46,131 nucleotides of DNA from Pseudomonadota bacterium (GCA_023393475.1 JAEWLC010000035.1:1-46131); one strand, 5' to 3'. Shown: positions 24,304 to 32,692, counted from the first letter of the stretch. Numbers and translations: made by a program. Notes: generated by a model not told the origin, from the sequence alone.

Positions 24304-24915
24304 CTAAGCCACCAGCCCCTTCCACCGCTCCAGCTCGTCCAGCGTCTCCCCCGCATCGGCGAGGACGAACTGGTAGATGTCCCAGCTGCCCACCATGACG
24401 CCGTAGTAGCCGGGCCGTTCGCGGGCCTCGTGCTTGAGCCTCAGGATCAGATCCCGGTCGCAGGCCGAGAGATCGGCGCGCAGGTTCGCGTCGCGCGCCT
24501 GGCGCACGGCAAAATCGAAGGGCTCCCAGCCCCAGATGTCGCATTTCCACGCATTGCCCGCGAAGTCGCGGAACTCGATGCCCCAATAGAGCCCGGCGCC
24601 GAGCGGATGTGGGTCGACATAGTCGTTGATGAAGTTGGCCTTGTGCAGTTGCAACCCGGCCCGGTCGAACTGGATGGCGAGGTCGGCGGCAAGGCCCGCC
24701 CATTCGGCCCAGCGATCGGCCTCGCACGGCATGTGGATATCGATATCGCGCCATACCATGAGGTCGTATCCGGCGCTGCCGGTAACCACCGCTTCCCCGA
24801 AGCGGGCATTGAGCAGTTCGAGCAGGCCCGTCTCGACCAGGACGTTCCTGGCCTCGGCTCGCAACTGTGCAGCTAAGTGCCGCCTCTCTTCCGCGTCCTG
24901 AAGAGCAGCGTCCAT
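24304..24915 (-). CDS. Nucleotidyltransferase-like hypothetical protein
   Basis: A 203-residue soluble protein. The segment VVTGSAGYDLMVWRDIDIHM fits the pol-beta nucleotidyltransferase core (GS followed by DxD) around residues 44-63, with a possible third acid in CDIWGWEPFDF. Resemblance is to uncharacterised minimal nucleotidyltransferase-like proteins; I would not name a substrate. AGGAGA lies just upstream of the ATG at 24915. It stands alone between repeat elements and the rplS terminator region. Confidence 0.6.
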   Translation of the reverse strand: MDAALQDAEERRHLAAQLRAEARNVLVETGLLELLNARFGEAVVTGSAGYDLMVWRDIDIHMPCEADRWAEWAGLAADLAIQFDRAGLQLHKANFINDYVDPHPLGAGLYWGIEFRDFAGNAWKCDIWGWEPFDFAVRQARDANLRADLSACDRDLILRLKHEARERPGYYGVMVGSWDIYQFVLADAGETLDELERWKGLVA

Positions 24916-25036
24916 CCGATTTCTCCTGTCAGCGCGCCTTCAGGAATAGGTGCCAGGCTTTTCCAACTCAAAGGCGCGTCTAGTAAGTACCCGGCGCGTC
25001 CCAACGCCCCGAACGGATCCCGAATCCGGGAATCAA

Positions 25037-25060
25037 AAGCCCGGCTCGAAAGCCGGGCTG
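25037..25060 (-). terminator. Terminator of rplS
   Basis: A 9-bp stem AGCCCGGCT/AGCCGGGCT with a TTCG-class tetraloop is followed on the minus strand by TTTTGATT. It lies 43 bp past the rplS stop. Confidence 0.75.
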
Positions 25061-25102
25061 AACTCTAGTCGCAGTCTTGCCTAAACTAAGGCAGCGACGG
25101 CC

Positions 25103-25648
25103 TTACTCGGCCTTGGGCTCGGTCGCGGCAGCGGCCTCGGCGGCGGCAGCGGCGGCAGCCTCGGCGGCGTCCTTCTCGGCGAGCTCCTTGGCCAGGGCCT
25201 CGGCAGCAGCAATCTTCTCGGCTTCGCGGGCGTTCTTGGCCTCGAGGGCGGCGGTGCGCTCACCGGCTTCGATCTTCTTGGTGCGGGCGCCGACGTTCTC
25301 GAAGATACGGGCGGCCTTACCGCGGCGATCGCGCAGGTAGTAGAGCTTGGCGCGACGGACCTTACCGCGCTTGATCACCTCGACGCGGTCGATGTTCGGC
25401 GACAGCACGGGGAACACGCGCTCCACGCCTTCGCCGTACGAGATCTTGCGGACGGTGAAGCTCTCCATGATGCCGGTACCGGAGCGGGCGATCACGACGC
25501 CTTCATAGGCCTGCAGGCGCTCTTTGTCGCCTTCGCGGATCTTGACCCACACCTTGACGGTATCGCCATGGGTGAATTCGGGATGGTTCGACTTGGCGAG
25601 CAGCTTGTCGTGCTGCTCCTTGTTCAGTTCGGCGATAATCTTCGACAT
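25103..25648 (-). CDS. rplS: 50S ribosomal protein L19
   Basis: A 181-residue L19. The first ~120 residues are the conserved core (HGDTVKVWVKIREGDKERLQ, EGVVIARSGTGIMESFTVRK, VKRGKVRRAKLYYLRD-like). The last ~60 residues form an Ala/Glu/Lys-rich helical tail (AREAEKIAAAEALAKELAEK, then a poly-Ala/Glu run) absent from E. coli L19 of 115 residues. L19 sits at the 30S-50S interface. Only a weak ribosome binding site precedes the ATG at 25648. It is 2.2 kb from trmD, with metal genes between. Confidence 0.95.
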   Translation of the reverse strand: MSKIIAELNKEQHDKLLAKSNHPEFTHGDTVKVWVKIREGDKERLQAYEGVVIARSGTGIMESFTVRKISYGEGVERVFPVLSPNIDRVEVIKRGKVRRAKLYYLRDRRGKAARIFENVGARTKKIEAGERTAALEAKNAREAEKIAAAEALAKELAEKDAAEAAAAAAAEAAAATEPKAE

Positions 25649-25727
25649 TGACGTGTTCCGTTGTTTGATCTTTTCGATGGAGCGTTTCGCCGACGTTGCC
25701 GCCGACCGCCCGGTCTTGTTTGCACGG

Positions 25728-25733
25728 ATTATA
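25728..25733 (-). promoter_or_regulatory. Putative -10 element of rplS
   Basis: TATAAT on the minus strand lies 80 bp upstream of the rplS ATG, giving a leader of about 73 nt. No convincing -35 hexamer is seen 16-18 bp upstream. It supports rplS having its own promoter here. Confidence 0.4.
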
Positions 25734-25786
25734 TGCGCTTATTGGCCCGAGCCATTGGCATGGGCGTGCGCGCTATAAATGAAGAA

Positions 25787-25812
25787 CGCCCGAGAGTCTA
25801 GGCTCCCGGGCG
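25787..25812 (-). terminator. Hairpin terminator of the hupE gene
   Basis: A 10-bp stem (CGCCCGGGAG/CTCTCGGGCG, one G-U pair, 6-nt loop) lies 26 bp beyond the HupE stop and is followed by a short TTCTTCATTTAT stretch. Confidence 0.6.
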
Positions 25813-25837
25813 CATCAATGTCAGTTCTGTGTCAGGC

Positions 25838-26422
25838 TCAGAGCCAGCCGGCCAGCACACCGATGCCGCCCAGCGCGAACACGACGCCCGCGACCTGCGC
25901 AACAGGCTTGCCGTACTTGCCGACCACCTTGCTCACGCCAATGGCCGCGCCGATGCCGGCCAGGTGCAGTGCTGCCGTCGCCAGCGTGAAGCCCACGGCA
26001 TACTCGAAGCCGGCTGCGTTGGCCGGCATCTCGGCGCCATGCGCATGGCCGTGGAAGACCGCGAACACGCCGACCAGCGCCGCGGCACCGGCCACCGGCA
26101 TCGGACGGCCCAGCGCCGCCGCGCCGCCGATCACGACGCTCGACAGAGCAATGCCCAATTCGACGAACGGCACCTCGATCTGCGCAGCGCCGAGGCCGAA
26201 GCCGACCACCATCATCGCAACAAAGCTCAGCGGCACCAGCCAGAGGGACCGGCCACCCAACACGTAGGCGAACACACCCACCGCCACCATGGCGAGCACG
26301 TGATCGAGCCCGCCGACGGGATGCATGAACCCGGACAGGAGGCCCGGGATGTGTTCGTGGCCCGGATGGGCGAAGGCCGCCGTCGGCACGAGGATAAGCA
26401 GGAAGGCTATGAGCGCGCGCAT
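25838..26422 (-). CDS. hupE: HupE/UreJ family metal (Ni/Co) transporter
   Basis: A 194-residue polytopic inner-membrane protein. Residues 1-18 look like a cleavable signal (ends AAFA-HPGHEH), exposing a periplasmic His motif. The family signature HX5DH is present as HPVGGLDH (His34, Asp40, His41). About six membrane helices follow, with a further His cluster VFHGHAHGAEMP. HupE/UreJ proteins take up nickel or cobalt. A cobalamin riboswitch directly upstream on the same strand indicates cobalt supply for B12 as its role. GGAG nine bases before the ATG at 26422 supports the start. Confidence 0.88.
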   Translation of the reverse strand: MRALIAFLLILVPTAAFAHPGHEHIPGLLSGFMHPVGGLDHVLAMVAVGVFAYVLGGRSLWLVPLSFVAMMVVGFGLGAAQIEVPFVELGIALSSVVIGGAAALGRPMPVAGAAALVGVFAVFHGHAHGAEMPANAAGFEYAVGFTLATAALHLAGIGAAIGVSKVVGKYGKPVAQVAGVVFALGGIGVLAGWL

Positions 26423-26497
26423 TTCAAAATCTCCAGATCGGGGACCCACCGTCCCGTTGCGTTTCACACTCGATGGTCCCGGTTTGGGTCACCACCG

Positions 26498-26663
26498 GAC
26501 GGCCGGTCTCCTGGCTCCGGACCCTCTCCCCTCGCCTTCCCAGTCGCAAACCAGTGGCGCGATGAGGGGGTGTCGTCCGTTACAGTCGCGGGGGCGGCGT
26601 TGGCTCGCCTTGCGGCACCCAACTTCCCGTTTCACGCTCGGCCCTGAAGCTTCGCGCACCGTC
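26498..26663 (-). ncRNA. Cobalamin (AdoCbl) riboswitch
   Basis: On the minus strand the region carries the conserved B12-riboswitch blocks in order: GAAACGGGAAGTTGGGTG, CCGCCCCCGCGACTGTAA, GCCACTGG, GACTGGGAAGGCGAGG and the B12 box GAGCCAGGAGACCGGCC (26501-26517). The HupE start codon is about 75 nt further on. A possible expression platform, GGGACC paired with GGTCCC, lies between the aptamer and the ribosome binding site. Expected effect: cobalamin lowers expression of the transporter. Ends are approximate. Confidence 0.92.
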
Positions 26664-26776
26664 GCGACCATCTCTGTCAGGTCCCTTGAGCCAGATCAAC
26701 AGCCCCGCTGCGCATTTGCCGCATGACGGAGGTGGATCGCTGCGCTAGAGAGCGGAGCGAACGGGGATGAACGCCG

Positions 26777-27127
26777 GTGCTCACCGCACGGACCATGGGG
26801 ATCGAACTGCTGCGCGCCTGCCTCGTGCTGGCGCTGGTCTTCCTCAGCTTCACCCACACCCCCGTTGCCGCGACCGCAGGCCCACATGACGCGCTGACGG
26901 CCGCCGTCGACATGAGCTGGTGCGGCGATGCCCCCGATGGCGACAGCACGGCCCATGCGCCCTGCCACGCCTGCCGCCTCGGCGCCGCCGCCGACCTGCC
27001 GCCGCCCTGCGATCTCCCGCTGCCGCTCCGCACCGTCGCCGACGTGCACTACGGGGCGCTGCCCGTCCTCAGCCTTCCCGCAACGCCGGCCGGCCACTAC
27101 TCCGCGCGGGCGCCGCCCGCCGCCTGA
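26777..27127 (+). CDS. Small secreted Cys/His protein (DUF2946-like)
   Basis: A 116-residue protein with an N-terminal hydrophobic segment (LLRACLVLALVFLSFTHTPVAA) that is a signal peptide or anchor. The rest is Ala/Pro-rich with a Cys/His motif HAPCHACRLG and single Cys in SWCGDAP and PPPCDLP. This looks like the short DUF2946-type proteins often placed next to PCu(A)C copper chaperones. It starts with GTG at 26777 behind ACGGGGA; ATG 26795 is an alternative. It is divergent from HupE and 38 bp before the PCu(A)C gene. A metal-related periplasmic role is inferred. Confidence 0.6.
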   Translation: MLTARTMGIELLRACLVLALVFLSFTHTPVAATAGPHDALTAAVDMSWCGDAPDGDSTAHAPCHACRLGAAADLPPPCDLPLPLRTVADVHYGALPVLSLPATPAGHYSARAPPAA

Positions 27128-27165
27128 ACCATCGAACCGAAAACTCCATTCGAAGGATCAGACAG

Positions 27166-27714
27166 ATGAAATCCGCATTCTATTCGGCCGCTCTTGGCCT
27201 CGCCTTCCTCGCCACCCCGGCCTTTGCCCATAACGGCATCGAGCACGGTGGCTGCGCCGCCGACCAGAGTTTTGCCGCCGGCGATCTCACCATTACCGGC
27301 GCCTTCACCCGCGCCATGCTGCCCAAGGCCCAGGTCGCCGGCGGCTATCTCGTCATCGAGAACAAGGGCTCCGCCCCCGATCGCCTCCTCGGCGGCTCGA
27401 CCGCCGCCGCCAAGGTCGTCCAGGTCCATCAGATGAAGATGGAAGGCGACATGATGAAGATGAGCGAAGTCGAAGGCGGGCTCGAAATCCCGGCCGGCGG
27501 CAAGGCCGAGCTGACGCCCGGCGGCTACCACATCATGATGATGGGCGTCGGCACCCCATTCAAGGAAGGCGAGTGCCTCGAGCTGACGCTGAAGTTCGAG
27601 AAGGCCGGCGACGTGCCGGTGGTCCTCAGCGTCGGCGGCACCGCCGCGGCAACGGCACCCGAGGGTCACGACATGGACGGCATGAACCACGACAACATGG
27701 CCCCGGCGCAGTAG
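27166..27714 (+). CDS. Periplasmic copper chaperone PCu(A)C
   Basis: A 182-residue exported protein. The signal peptide is 1 to about 21 (ends TPAFA-HNG). The cupredoxin-like PCu(A)C domain has the copper motif as VHQMKMEGDMMKM and, after the usual spacing, GGYHIMMMG. It delivers Cu(I) to the CuA site of cytochrome c oxidase. A Met/His-rich tail (EGHDMDGMNHDNM) may add a second copper site; this is family knowledge for many alphaproteobacterial members. AAGGAT upstream supports the ATG at 27166. It is probably in an operon with the small Cys/His protein. Confidence 0.9.
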   Translation: MKSAFYSAALGLAFLATPAFAHNGIEHGGCAADQSFAAGDLTITGAFTRAMLPKAQVAGGYLVIENKGSAPDRLLGGSTAAAKVVQVHQMKMEGDMMKMSEVEGGLEIPAGGKAELTPGGYHIMMMGVGTPFKEGECLELTLKFEKAGDVPVVLSVGGTAAATAPEGHDMDGMNHDNMAPAQ

Positions 27715-27751
27715 GGCCCGAGCCCAACCGACCTGGGCTCGAAACCATGCA

Positions 27752-27845
27752 CCGTCATCCCCGGGCGAAGACCCGGGGACCCACGATGTTCCGGCACTCG
27801 CCGAGAGATGGGTCCGCGGGTCAAGCCCGCGGATGACCGTCGATG
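27752..27845. repeat. REP-like inverted pair (type A)
   Basis: Left hairpin GTCATCCCCGGGCGAAGACC-CGGGGACCCACG (27756-27786) and right hairpin TGGGTCCGCGGGTCAAGCCC-GCGGATGAC (27809-27837) form a symmetrical pair. They fill the gap between the convergent PCu(A)C and trmD genes. Confidence 0.8.
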
Positions 27846-27861
27846 GTGATGGAGAGTGGTC

Positions 27862-28548
27862 CTACGACCCCTTCAGCAAATCCGGCCGGCGCGCCCTCGT
27901 GAGAGCCTCGCTCTCGGCGCGCCGCCACTTCTCGACCTTGCCGTGATCGCCCGAGGTCAGTACTGCGGGAATCTCCCGGCCCTCGAACACCTGCGGCCGC
28001 GTATATTGCGGATATTCCAGCAGCCCGTTCTCAAAGCTCTCGTCGGCATGGCTCTCGGCCGCGCCCAGCACGCCCGGGATCAGCCGCACCACCGCCTCGA
28101 GCAGCACCATGGCCGCGACTTCGCCGCCGGCCAGCACATAGTCGCCGATCGAGATTTCCTCTAGCTGGCGCGCCTCGATCACTCGCTGGTCGATCCCTTC
28201 GAACCGCCCGCAGACGATCACCGCGCCCGGCCCCGCGGCCAGCTCGCGCACCCGCGCCTGCGTCAGCGGTTTCCCGCGTGGAGACATGAGAATGCGCGGC
28301 CGCGGATCACCCTCGGGCGCAACCGCATCGATGGCTTTGGCCAGGATATCGGGCTTCAGCACCATGCCGGCGCCGCCGCCCGATGGCGTATCGTCCACCG
28401 TCCGGTGCCGGTCGGTGGCGAAATCGCGCAATTGCGTGGTGGAAAGCGACCACAGCCCGTCCGCCATCCCCCGCCCGATCACCGAAGCGCCGAGCGGGCC
28501 GGGAAAGAGTTCCGGGAACAGCGTGATGACCGCAGCCGAGAAGCTCAA
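27862..28548 (-). CDS. trmD: tRNA (guanine-N1)-methyltransferase
   Basis: A 228-residue SPOUT methyltransferase that makes m1G37 in tRNA. Typical segments are ITLFPELFPGPLGASVIGR, the DDTPSGGGAGMVLKPD loop, VCGRFEGIDQRVIE and the knot ISIGDYVLAGGEVAAMVL. The start is TTG at 28548, overlapping the rimM stop as TTGA; no upstream ATG is in frame. It is last in rpsP-rimM-trmD. Confidence 0.95.
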   Translation of the reverse strand: MSFSAAVITLFPELFPGPLGASVIGRGMADGLWSLSTTQLRDFATDRHRTVDDTPSGGGAGMVLKPDILAKAIDAVAPEGDPRPRILMSPRGKPLTQARVRELAAGPGAVIVCGRFEGIDQRVIEARQLEEISIGDYVLAGGEVAAMVLLEAVVRLIPGVLGAAESHADESFENGLLEYPQYTRPQVFEGREIPAVLTSGDHGKVEKWRRAESEALTRARRPDLLKGS

Positions 28549-29084
28549 TCGGGTTCTTCTTCGCCCGGATCCGCCTCGATCGGCGGCTCGATGACGAGAT
28601 AGCCCTCTTTCACCTTCACCTCGGGCACGACGGCCTTGCTGAAGGGATAGAGATAGGTGTCGCCGCTGCGCTCGTCACGCACCTCGAGCAGGTCGCCGGC
28701 GCCGAAATTCGGCACCGCGCTGACCTTGCCGAGCACCGTGCCGTCGGCGAGCTGGGCCCGGAGGCCCAGGAGGTCGGCATGGTAGAAATCGTCTTCGTCG
28801 TCCGGCTCCGGCAGGAGCGCCCGATCGATGAACAGCTCGACCCCGTTCAGCTTTTCAGCCGCGGTCCGGTCGTTGACGCCCTCGAGGCGCGCCACCAGCA
28901 CATTGGTGGTGGTGCGCGCCGCGAGGATACGGATCGTAAGGCCCGGCTTGCTGGTTGCCAGCGGGCCATAGGAAACGAGGGCCAGCGGGTCCTCGGTGAA
29001 GGATTGCACCCTCACCTCGCCCTTGATCCCGTGAGCCGCACCTATGCGGCCCACCAGCAGCAGATGACCCTCGCCCTGTGCCAC
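28545..29084 (-). CDS. rimM: 16S rRNA processing protein RimM
   Basis: A 179-residue ribosome maturation factor for the 30S head, binding S19. The N-terminal RimM domain shows LLLVGRIGAAHGIKGEVRV and the C-terminal PRC-barrel shows YHADLLGLRAQL and YPFSKAVVPEVKV. The acidic C-terminal tail (PIEADPGEEEPD) is usual. It starts with GTG at 29084, 3 bp after the rpsP stop, and its end overlaps trmD by 4 bp. Confidence 0.95.
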   Translation of the reverse strand: MAQGEGHLLLVGRIGAAHGIKGEVRVQSFTEDPLALVSYGPLATSKPGLTIRILAARTTTNVLVARLEGVNDRTAAEKLNGVELFIDRALLPEPDDEDDFYHADLLGLRAQLADGTVLGKVSAVPNFGAGDLLEVRDERSGDTYLYPFSKAVVPEVKVKEGYLVIEPPIEADPGEEEPD

Positions 29085-29087
29085 GGC

Positions 29088-29483
29088 TTACTCGGAAGCA
29101 GCAGCTTCTTCGGCGGCCGGAGCCGGAGCGGCAGCCTCGGCGGCCTTCTCGGCTTCGGCGGCGGCCTTGGCTTCCGCGCGCTCGGTCGCCTTCTTGCCCG
29201 GCTTGGCCTTCTCGGGGTTGTTGCGCGCTTCGCGCTTCAGCAGGCCCGCGGCGTCGAAGAAGCGGGCGACACGGTCGGTCGGCTGGGCGCCGACGCTCAG
29301 CCAGTGCTGCACGCGCTCGGTGACGAGGGTGACGCGCTTGTCCTTGTCGGCGAGCTTGGGATCGTAGTTGCCGATCTTCTCGATGAAGCGGCCGTCACGC
29401 GGCGAGCGGGCGTCGGCGACGACGACGTGGTAGTAGGGGCGCTTCTTGGTGCCGGCGCGGGCAAGGCGGAGTTTCAGCGACAT
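29088..29483 (-). CDS. rpsP: 30S ribosomal protein S16
   Basis: A 131-residue S16. The core (MSLKLRLARAGTKKRPYYHV, DGRFIEKIGNYDP, RVQHWLSVGAQPTDRV) is normal. The last ~45 residues are an Ala/Glu-rich tail (ERAEAKAAAEAEKAAEAA, then an Ala/Pro/Glu run), much like the tail on L19 in this window. AAGGAC precedes the ATG at 29483. First gene of rpsP-rimM-trmD, 97 bp after ffh. Confidence 0.96.
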   Translation of the reverse strand: MSLKLRLARAGTKKRPYYHVVVADARSPRDGRFIEKIGNYDPKLADKDKRVTLVTERVQHWLSVGAQPTDRVARFFDAAGLLKREARNNPEKAKPGKKATERAEAKAAAEAEKAAEAAAPAPAAEEAAASE

Positions 29484-29580
29484 AGTTCAGTCCTTCAGGT
29501 TCAAGCCGTTGTTCGTTTTCATTTGGTCGCGCTCTCGAACCGCAAAAGTCTGCGACTTCTGCTGATCACGCTCCCGGTGG

Positions 29581-31185
29581 TTACTTCTTCTTGGGCACGA
29601 AGCCGCCGCCGAGGCCCGGAAGGCCGGGGAAGCGCGCCGCGCCGCCAAGCCCGGGAAGTCCCGGGCCCGATTTCAGGAGCTGGCCGACATCGGTCGGCAG
29701 CTTGCTGGGTGCCAGTTGCTTGGGCGCTTCGGGCTGCTGCGGGATCGAGGCCGGGTCGATGCCCATGCGCCGCGCCAGCTGCTCGAGTTCCTTGGGGTCC
29801 ATCGAACCCGGGTCCGGCATGTTGCCGAGGCCGGGCATCATGCCCCCGACCTTGCCGCCGAACATGCCCGACAGCGCGCCCATGCCGCCCTTCGACACCT
29901 TCTTCATCATGTCCGCCATCTGGCGGTGCTGCTTCATCAGCTTGTTGACGTCCTCGACCTTGGTGCCCGAGCCGCCGGCGATGCGGATGCGCCGCTTGGC
30001 GTTGAGCAGGTCGGGATTGCCGCGCTCCTTGGGGGTCATCGAGTTGATGATGGCGATCTGCCGGTCGAAGACCTTCTCGTCGAGGTTGGCGCCGTTGAGC
30101 GCCTTCTTCATCTGGCCCATGCCCGGCATCATGTTCATGAGCGAACCCATGCCGCCCATCTTCTTCATCTGCAAAAGCTGCGAGCGCAGGTCGTCGAGGT
30201 CGAAGGTGCCCTTCTTGAGCTTCTTCGCCATCTTGGCCGCGTCTTCGGCCGTGACGTTCTGGGCCGCCTTCTCGACGAGGCTGACGATATCGCCCATGCC
30301 GAGAATGCGGTCGGCGATGCGCGAGGGATGGAAGTCCTCGAGCGCATCCATCTTTTCGCCGGTACCGATCAGCTTGATCGGCTTGCCCGTCGCGGCACGC
30401 ATCGAGAGCGCCGCGCCGCCACGGCCATCGCCGTCGACGCGGGTGAGGACGATGCCGGTGATGTCGACGCGCTCGTCGAAGGAACGCGCGAGGTTCACCG
30501 CGTCCTGGCCAGTGAGGGCATCGGCAACAAGGAGGATTTCGTGCGGATCGGTCGCGGCCTTCACCGCAGCCGTTTCCTCCATCAGCTCTTCGTCGATATG
30601 GGTGCGGCCGGCGGTATCGAGGATGACGACGTCATAGCCGCCGAGCTTGGCCTCGCGCTGGGCGCGCTTGGCGATATCGACCGGCTTTTCGTCGAGCTGG
30701 ATCGGCAGCGTATCGACGCCGATCTGCTCGCCGAGGACGCGCAGCTGCTCCTTGGCGGCCGGGCGGCGATCGTCGAGCGAGGCGAGGAGGACTTTCTTGC
30801 CCTGCCGCTCCTTCATGCGCTTGGCGATCTTGCCGGCATGCGTGGTTTTGCCCGCGCCCTGCAGGCCGACCATCAGCATGGTCATCGGCGGCGTGGTATT
30901 GAAGTCGATCGGCACCTGGGTCTCGCCCAGCACCTTGACCAGTTCGTCATGGACGATCTTGACGACCTGCTGGCCCGGCGTGATCGAGCGGGTGACTTCG
31001 GCACCGACGGCGCGGTCGCGCACCTGCTCGACAAAGGCCTTCACCACTTCGAGGGAAACGTCGGCCTCGAGCAGCGCCCGGCGCACTTCGCGCAGCGCTT
31101 CGTCGACGTCCTTCTCGCCGAGCGCACCGCGCCCGCGAATTCCGTCGAAGATTTTACCAAGCCGGTCGCTTAGGCTCTCGAACAT
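29581..31185 (-). CDS. ffh: Signal recognition particle protein Ffh
   Basis: A 534-residue SRP54 homologue that binds 4.5S RNA and signal sequences. The N domain is 1 to about 90. The G domain has GLQGAGKTTHAGKIA (G1), DTAGR (G3) and TRVDGDGRGG (G4). The M domain from about 300 is Met/Gly-rich (MMKKVSKGGMGALSGMFGGK). The C-terminal ~60 residues are a Pro/Gly tail ending in FVPKKK. GAGGAAG supports the ATG at 31185. Its receptor FtsY is encoded 4 kb away on the other strand. Confidence 0.97.
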   Translation of the reverse strand: MFESLSDRLGKIFDGIRGRGALGEKDVDEALREVRRALLEADVSLEVVKAFVEQVRDRAVGAEVTRSITPGQQVVKIVHDELVKVLGETQVPIDFNTTPPMTMLMVGLQGAGKTTHAGKIAKRMKERQGKKVLLASLDDRRPAAKEQLRVLGEQIGVDTLPIQLDEKPVDIAKRAQREAKLGGYDVVILDTAGRTHIDEELMEETAAVKAATDPHEILLVADALTGQDAVNLARSFDERVDITGIVLTRVDGDGRGGAALSMRAATGKPIKLIGTGEKMDALEDFHPSRIADRILGMGDIVSLVEKAAQNVTAEDAAKMAKKLKKGTFDLDDLRSQLLQMKKMGGMGSLMNMMPGMGQMKKALNGANLDEKVFDRQIAIINSMTPKERGNPDLLNAKRRIRIAGGSGTKVEDVNKLMKQHRQMADMMKKVSKGGMGALSGMFGGKVGGMMPGLGNMPDPGSMDPKELEQLARRMGIDPASIPQQPEAPKQLAPSKLPTDVGQLLKSGPGLPGLGGAARFPGLPGLGGGFVPKKK

Positions 31186-31404
31186 CCGTCTTCCTCATTA
31201 TCCCGAAACCAGTGTGGCTCGGAATGTGGGGTCCATCAGCGCAAACGCCAAACACACCCGAGGGCGCATCGCGCTGTCGGGTGGGAGCCTCCGGGATCTC
31301 TTTATACCTTCGCGGGTCCCGGTCGGCCGTCAGGTGTCGTACCTGATGGATTGGCGGGCGGAATAGAGGAGGAATGGGGCGGAGTCAAGGAAGGCCCGGG
31401 GTGC

Positions 31405-31902
31405 TCAGTCGTTCGCGGCCTGTTTCCGCAACCCCACCACTGCCACCATCCCGTCGACCAGCTGCGTATCCACCTCGAACCCCACGCCAACCAGCCCGGC
31501 TGCTGCCCGCATGGCGAACTGGTCCGCAGTGCGGATGGTCGGCGCCTCGAGCACCAGCACGATCCGTCCGCCAACCTTCACCGCCTTGCGGAAGGCCGCG
31601 GCCCAGCCGAGGTCCGCATGCCGGGGAAAATCGACATTCACCGCGAAGGCCGCGTCGAACGTGCCGAGGTCGAGCGTCTCGAAATCGCTCTCGAAGGCGG
31701 TGAGCCGACCCTGTCCCGCGTTTCGCTTGATGCAGGCATCGACCATCTTGCCCGAGCGGTCGACCGCGACAACGTCGGCACCCGCACAGAGCACCAGTCC
31801 GGTGGCGATGCCGTGCCCGCAGCCGATCTCGAGCACGCTCTCACCGCGCTGCGGCTCCAGCAGTTCGACCACCCAGCGATGCCTCTTGGCAACCTCCCCC
31901 AC
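31405..31902 (-). CDS. Class I SAM-dependent methyltransferase
   Basis: A small Rossmann-fold methyltransferase. Motif I is VLEIGCGHGIATG, followed by VVAVDRSGKMVDA (acid loop) and FDAAFAVNVDF. I chose GTG 31902 because AGAGGGGA lies just upstream; the frame extends to a GTG at 31959, which would add 19 residues but has no ribosome binding site. The substrate is unknown. It stands alone between ffh and the DUF2087 gene. Confidence 0.75.
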   Translation of the reverse strand: MGEVAKRHRWVVELLEPQRGESVLEIGCGHGIATGLVLCAGADVVAVDRSGKMVDACIKRNAGQGRLTAFESDFETLDLGTFDAAFAVNVDFPRHADLGWAAAFRKAVKVGGRIVLVLEAPTIRTADQFAMRAAAGLVGVGFEVDTQLVDGMVAVVGLRKQAAND

Positions 31903-32149
31903 GAGCGATTCCCCTCTTACGCAATACTGCTCCCGAGCTACCGGGCCGAACGTGGCCACACCATGGCCCGTTGCCGGCTTTCCCCAGCGGCGCTATCTTG
32001 CCCGCGGGTCTGCAGTTCACCCAGGCGTTGCCGCCCGCAAGGGAGCTAAACCTGCCAATACCCGTCGAGATCGCACTCTGTCCTCGTGCCCCTCGCAAGC
32101 CGGCAACCGCGAAGTCCGTTTTTGGATCGGCACCATCCGAGGATGAGTC

Positions 32150-32692
32150 ATGCCTAGAACCGCCATTCCGCTCAAGGTCACCGACCTCTCCCCCTTCGCC
32201 AAGTCCCTGCGCAAAAGCCTCAGCCAGCACGACGGCCTCCCGAGCCATGTCGAACTCCTGAATTTTCTCGCCAAGGCCGCCGGCTTCCAGAACTACCAGC
32301 ACCTGCGCGCCGACGCCGAAACCTCCGGACGCCTCGCGTCGGCCGCGGAGCCAGGTCAACGCGCGAGGCTCGACAAGGTCGAAAAAGCCGCCCGCTACTT
32401 CGATGCCGAGGGCGTGCTGACGAGCTGGCCCGCCCGCTATGCCGACCAGATGCTCTGCCTCTGGGTTTTCTGGTCGCGCATCCCGCGCGGACAGAGCTTC
32501 ACCGAGATCGAGATCAGCACCCACCTGCGCGACTGGAACGCCTTCGGCGACCACGCCCTCATCCGCCGCGCCATGATCGACGGCAAGATGCTGTCGCGAA
32601 ATACCGACGGCAGCGAGTACCGGCGGGTCGAACGTGCGCCACCAGCGGAACTGGCGCCGCTGCTTGACCACCTGTCGGCGCGGGTGGCGTGA
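32150..32692 (+). CDS. DUF2087 domain protein
   Basis: A 180-residue protein. Residues 1 to about 65 (LRKSLSQHDGLPSHVELLNF, GFQNYQHLRA) resemble a short N-terminal domain seen fused to DUF2087 and glyoxalase-related proteins. Residues about 80-165 match DUF2087, a small winged-helix-like domain (FTEIEISTHLRDWNAFGDHA, LIRRAMIDGKMLSR, YRRVE). The family is often called a transcriptional regulator without proof. GAGGATG upstream supports the ATG at 32150. Confidence 0.75.
   Translation: MPRTAIPLKVTDLSPFAKSLRKSLSQHDGLPSHVELLNFLAKAAGFQNYQHLRADAETSGRLASAAEPGQRARLDKVEKAARYFDAEGVLTSWPARYADQMLCLWVFWSRIPRGQSFTEIEISTHLRDWNAFGDHALIRRAMIDGKMLSRNTDGSEYRRVERAPPAELAPLLDHLSARVA

Noticed and set aside
25755..25779. 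TTGGCA ... TATAAA resembling a plus-strand promoter
   Set aside because: The spacer is only 13 bp and no plus-strand gene follows; the minus-strand TATAAT for rplS is the better reading.
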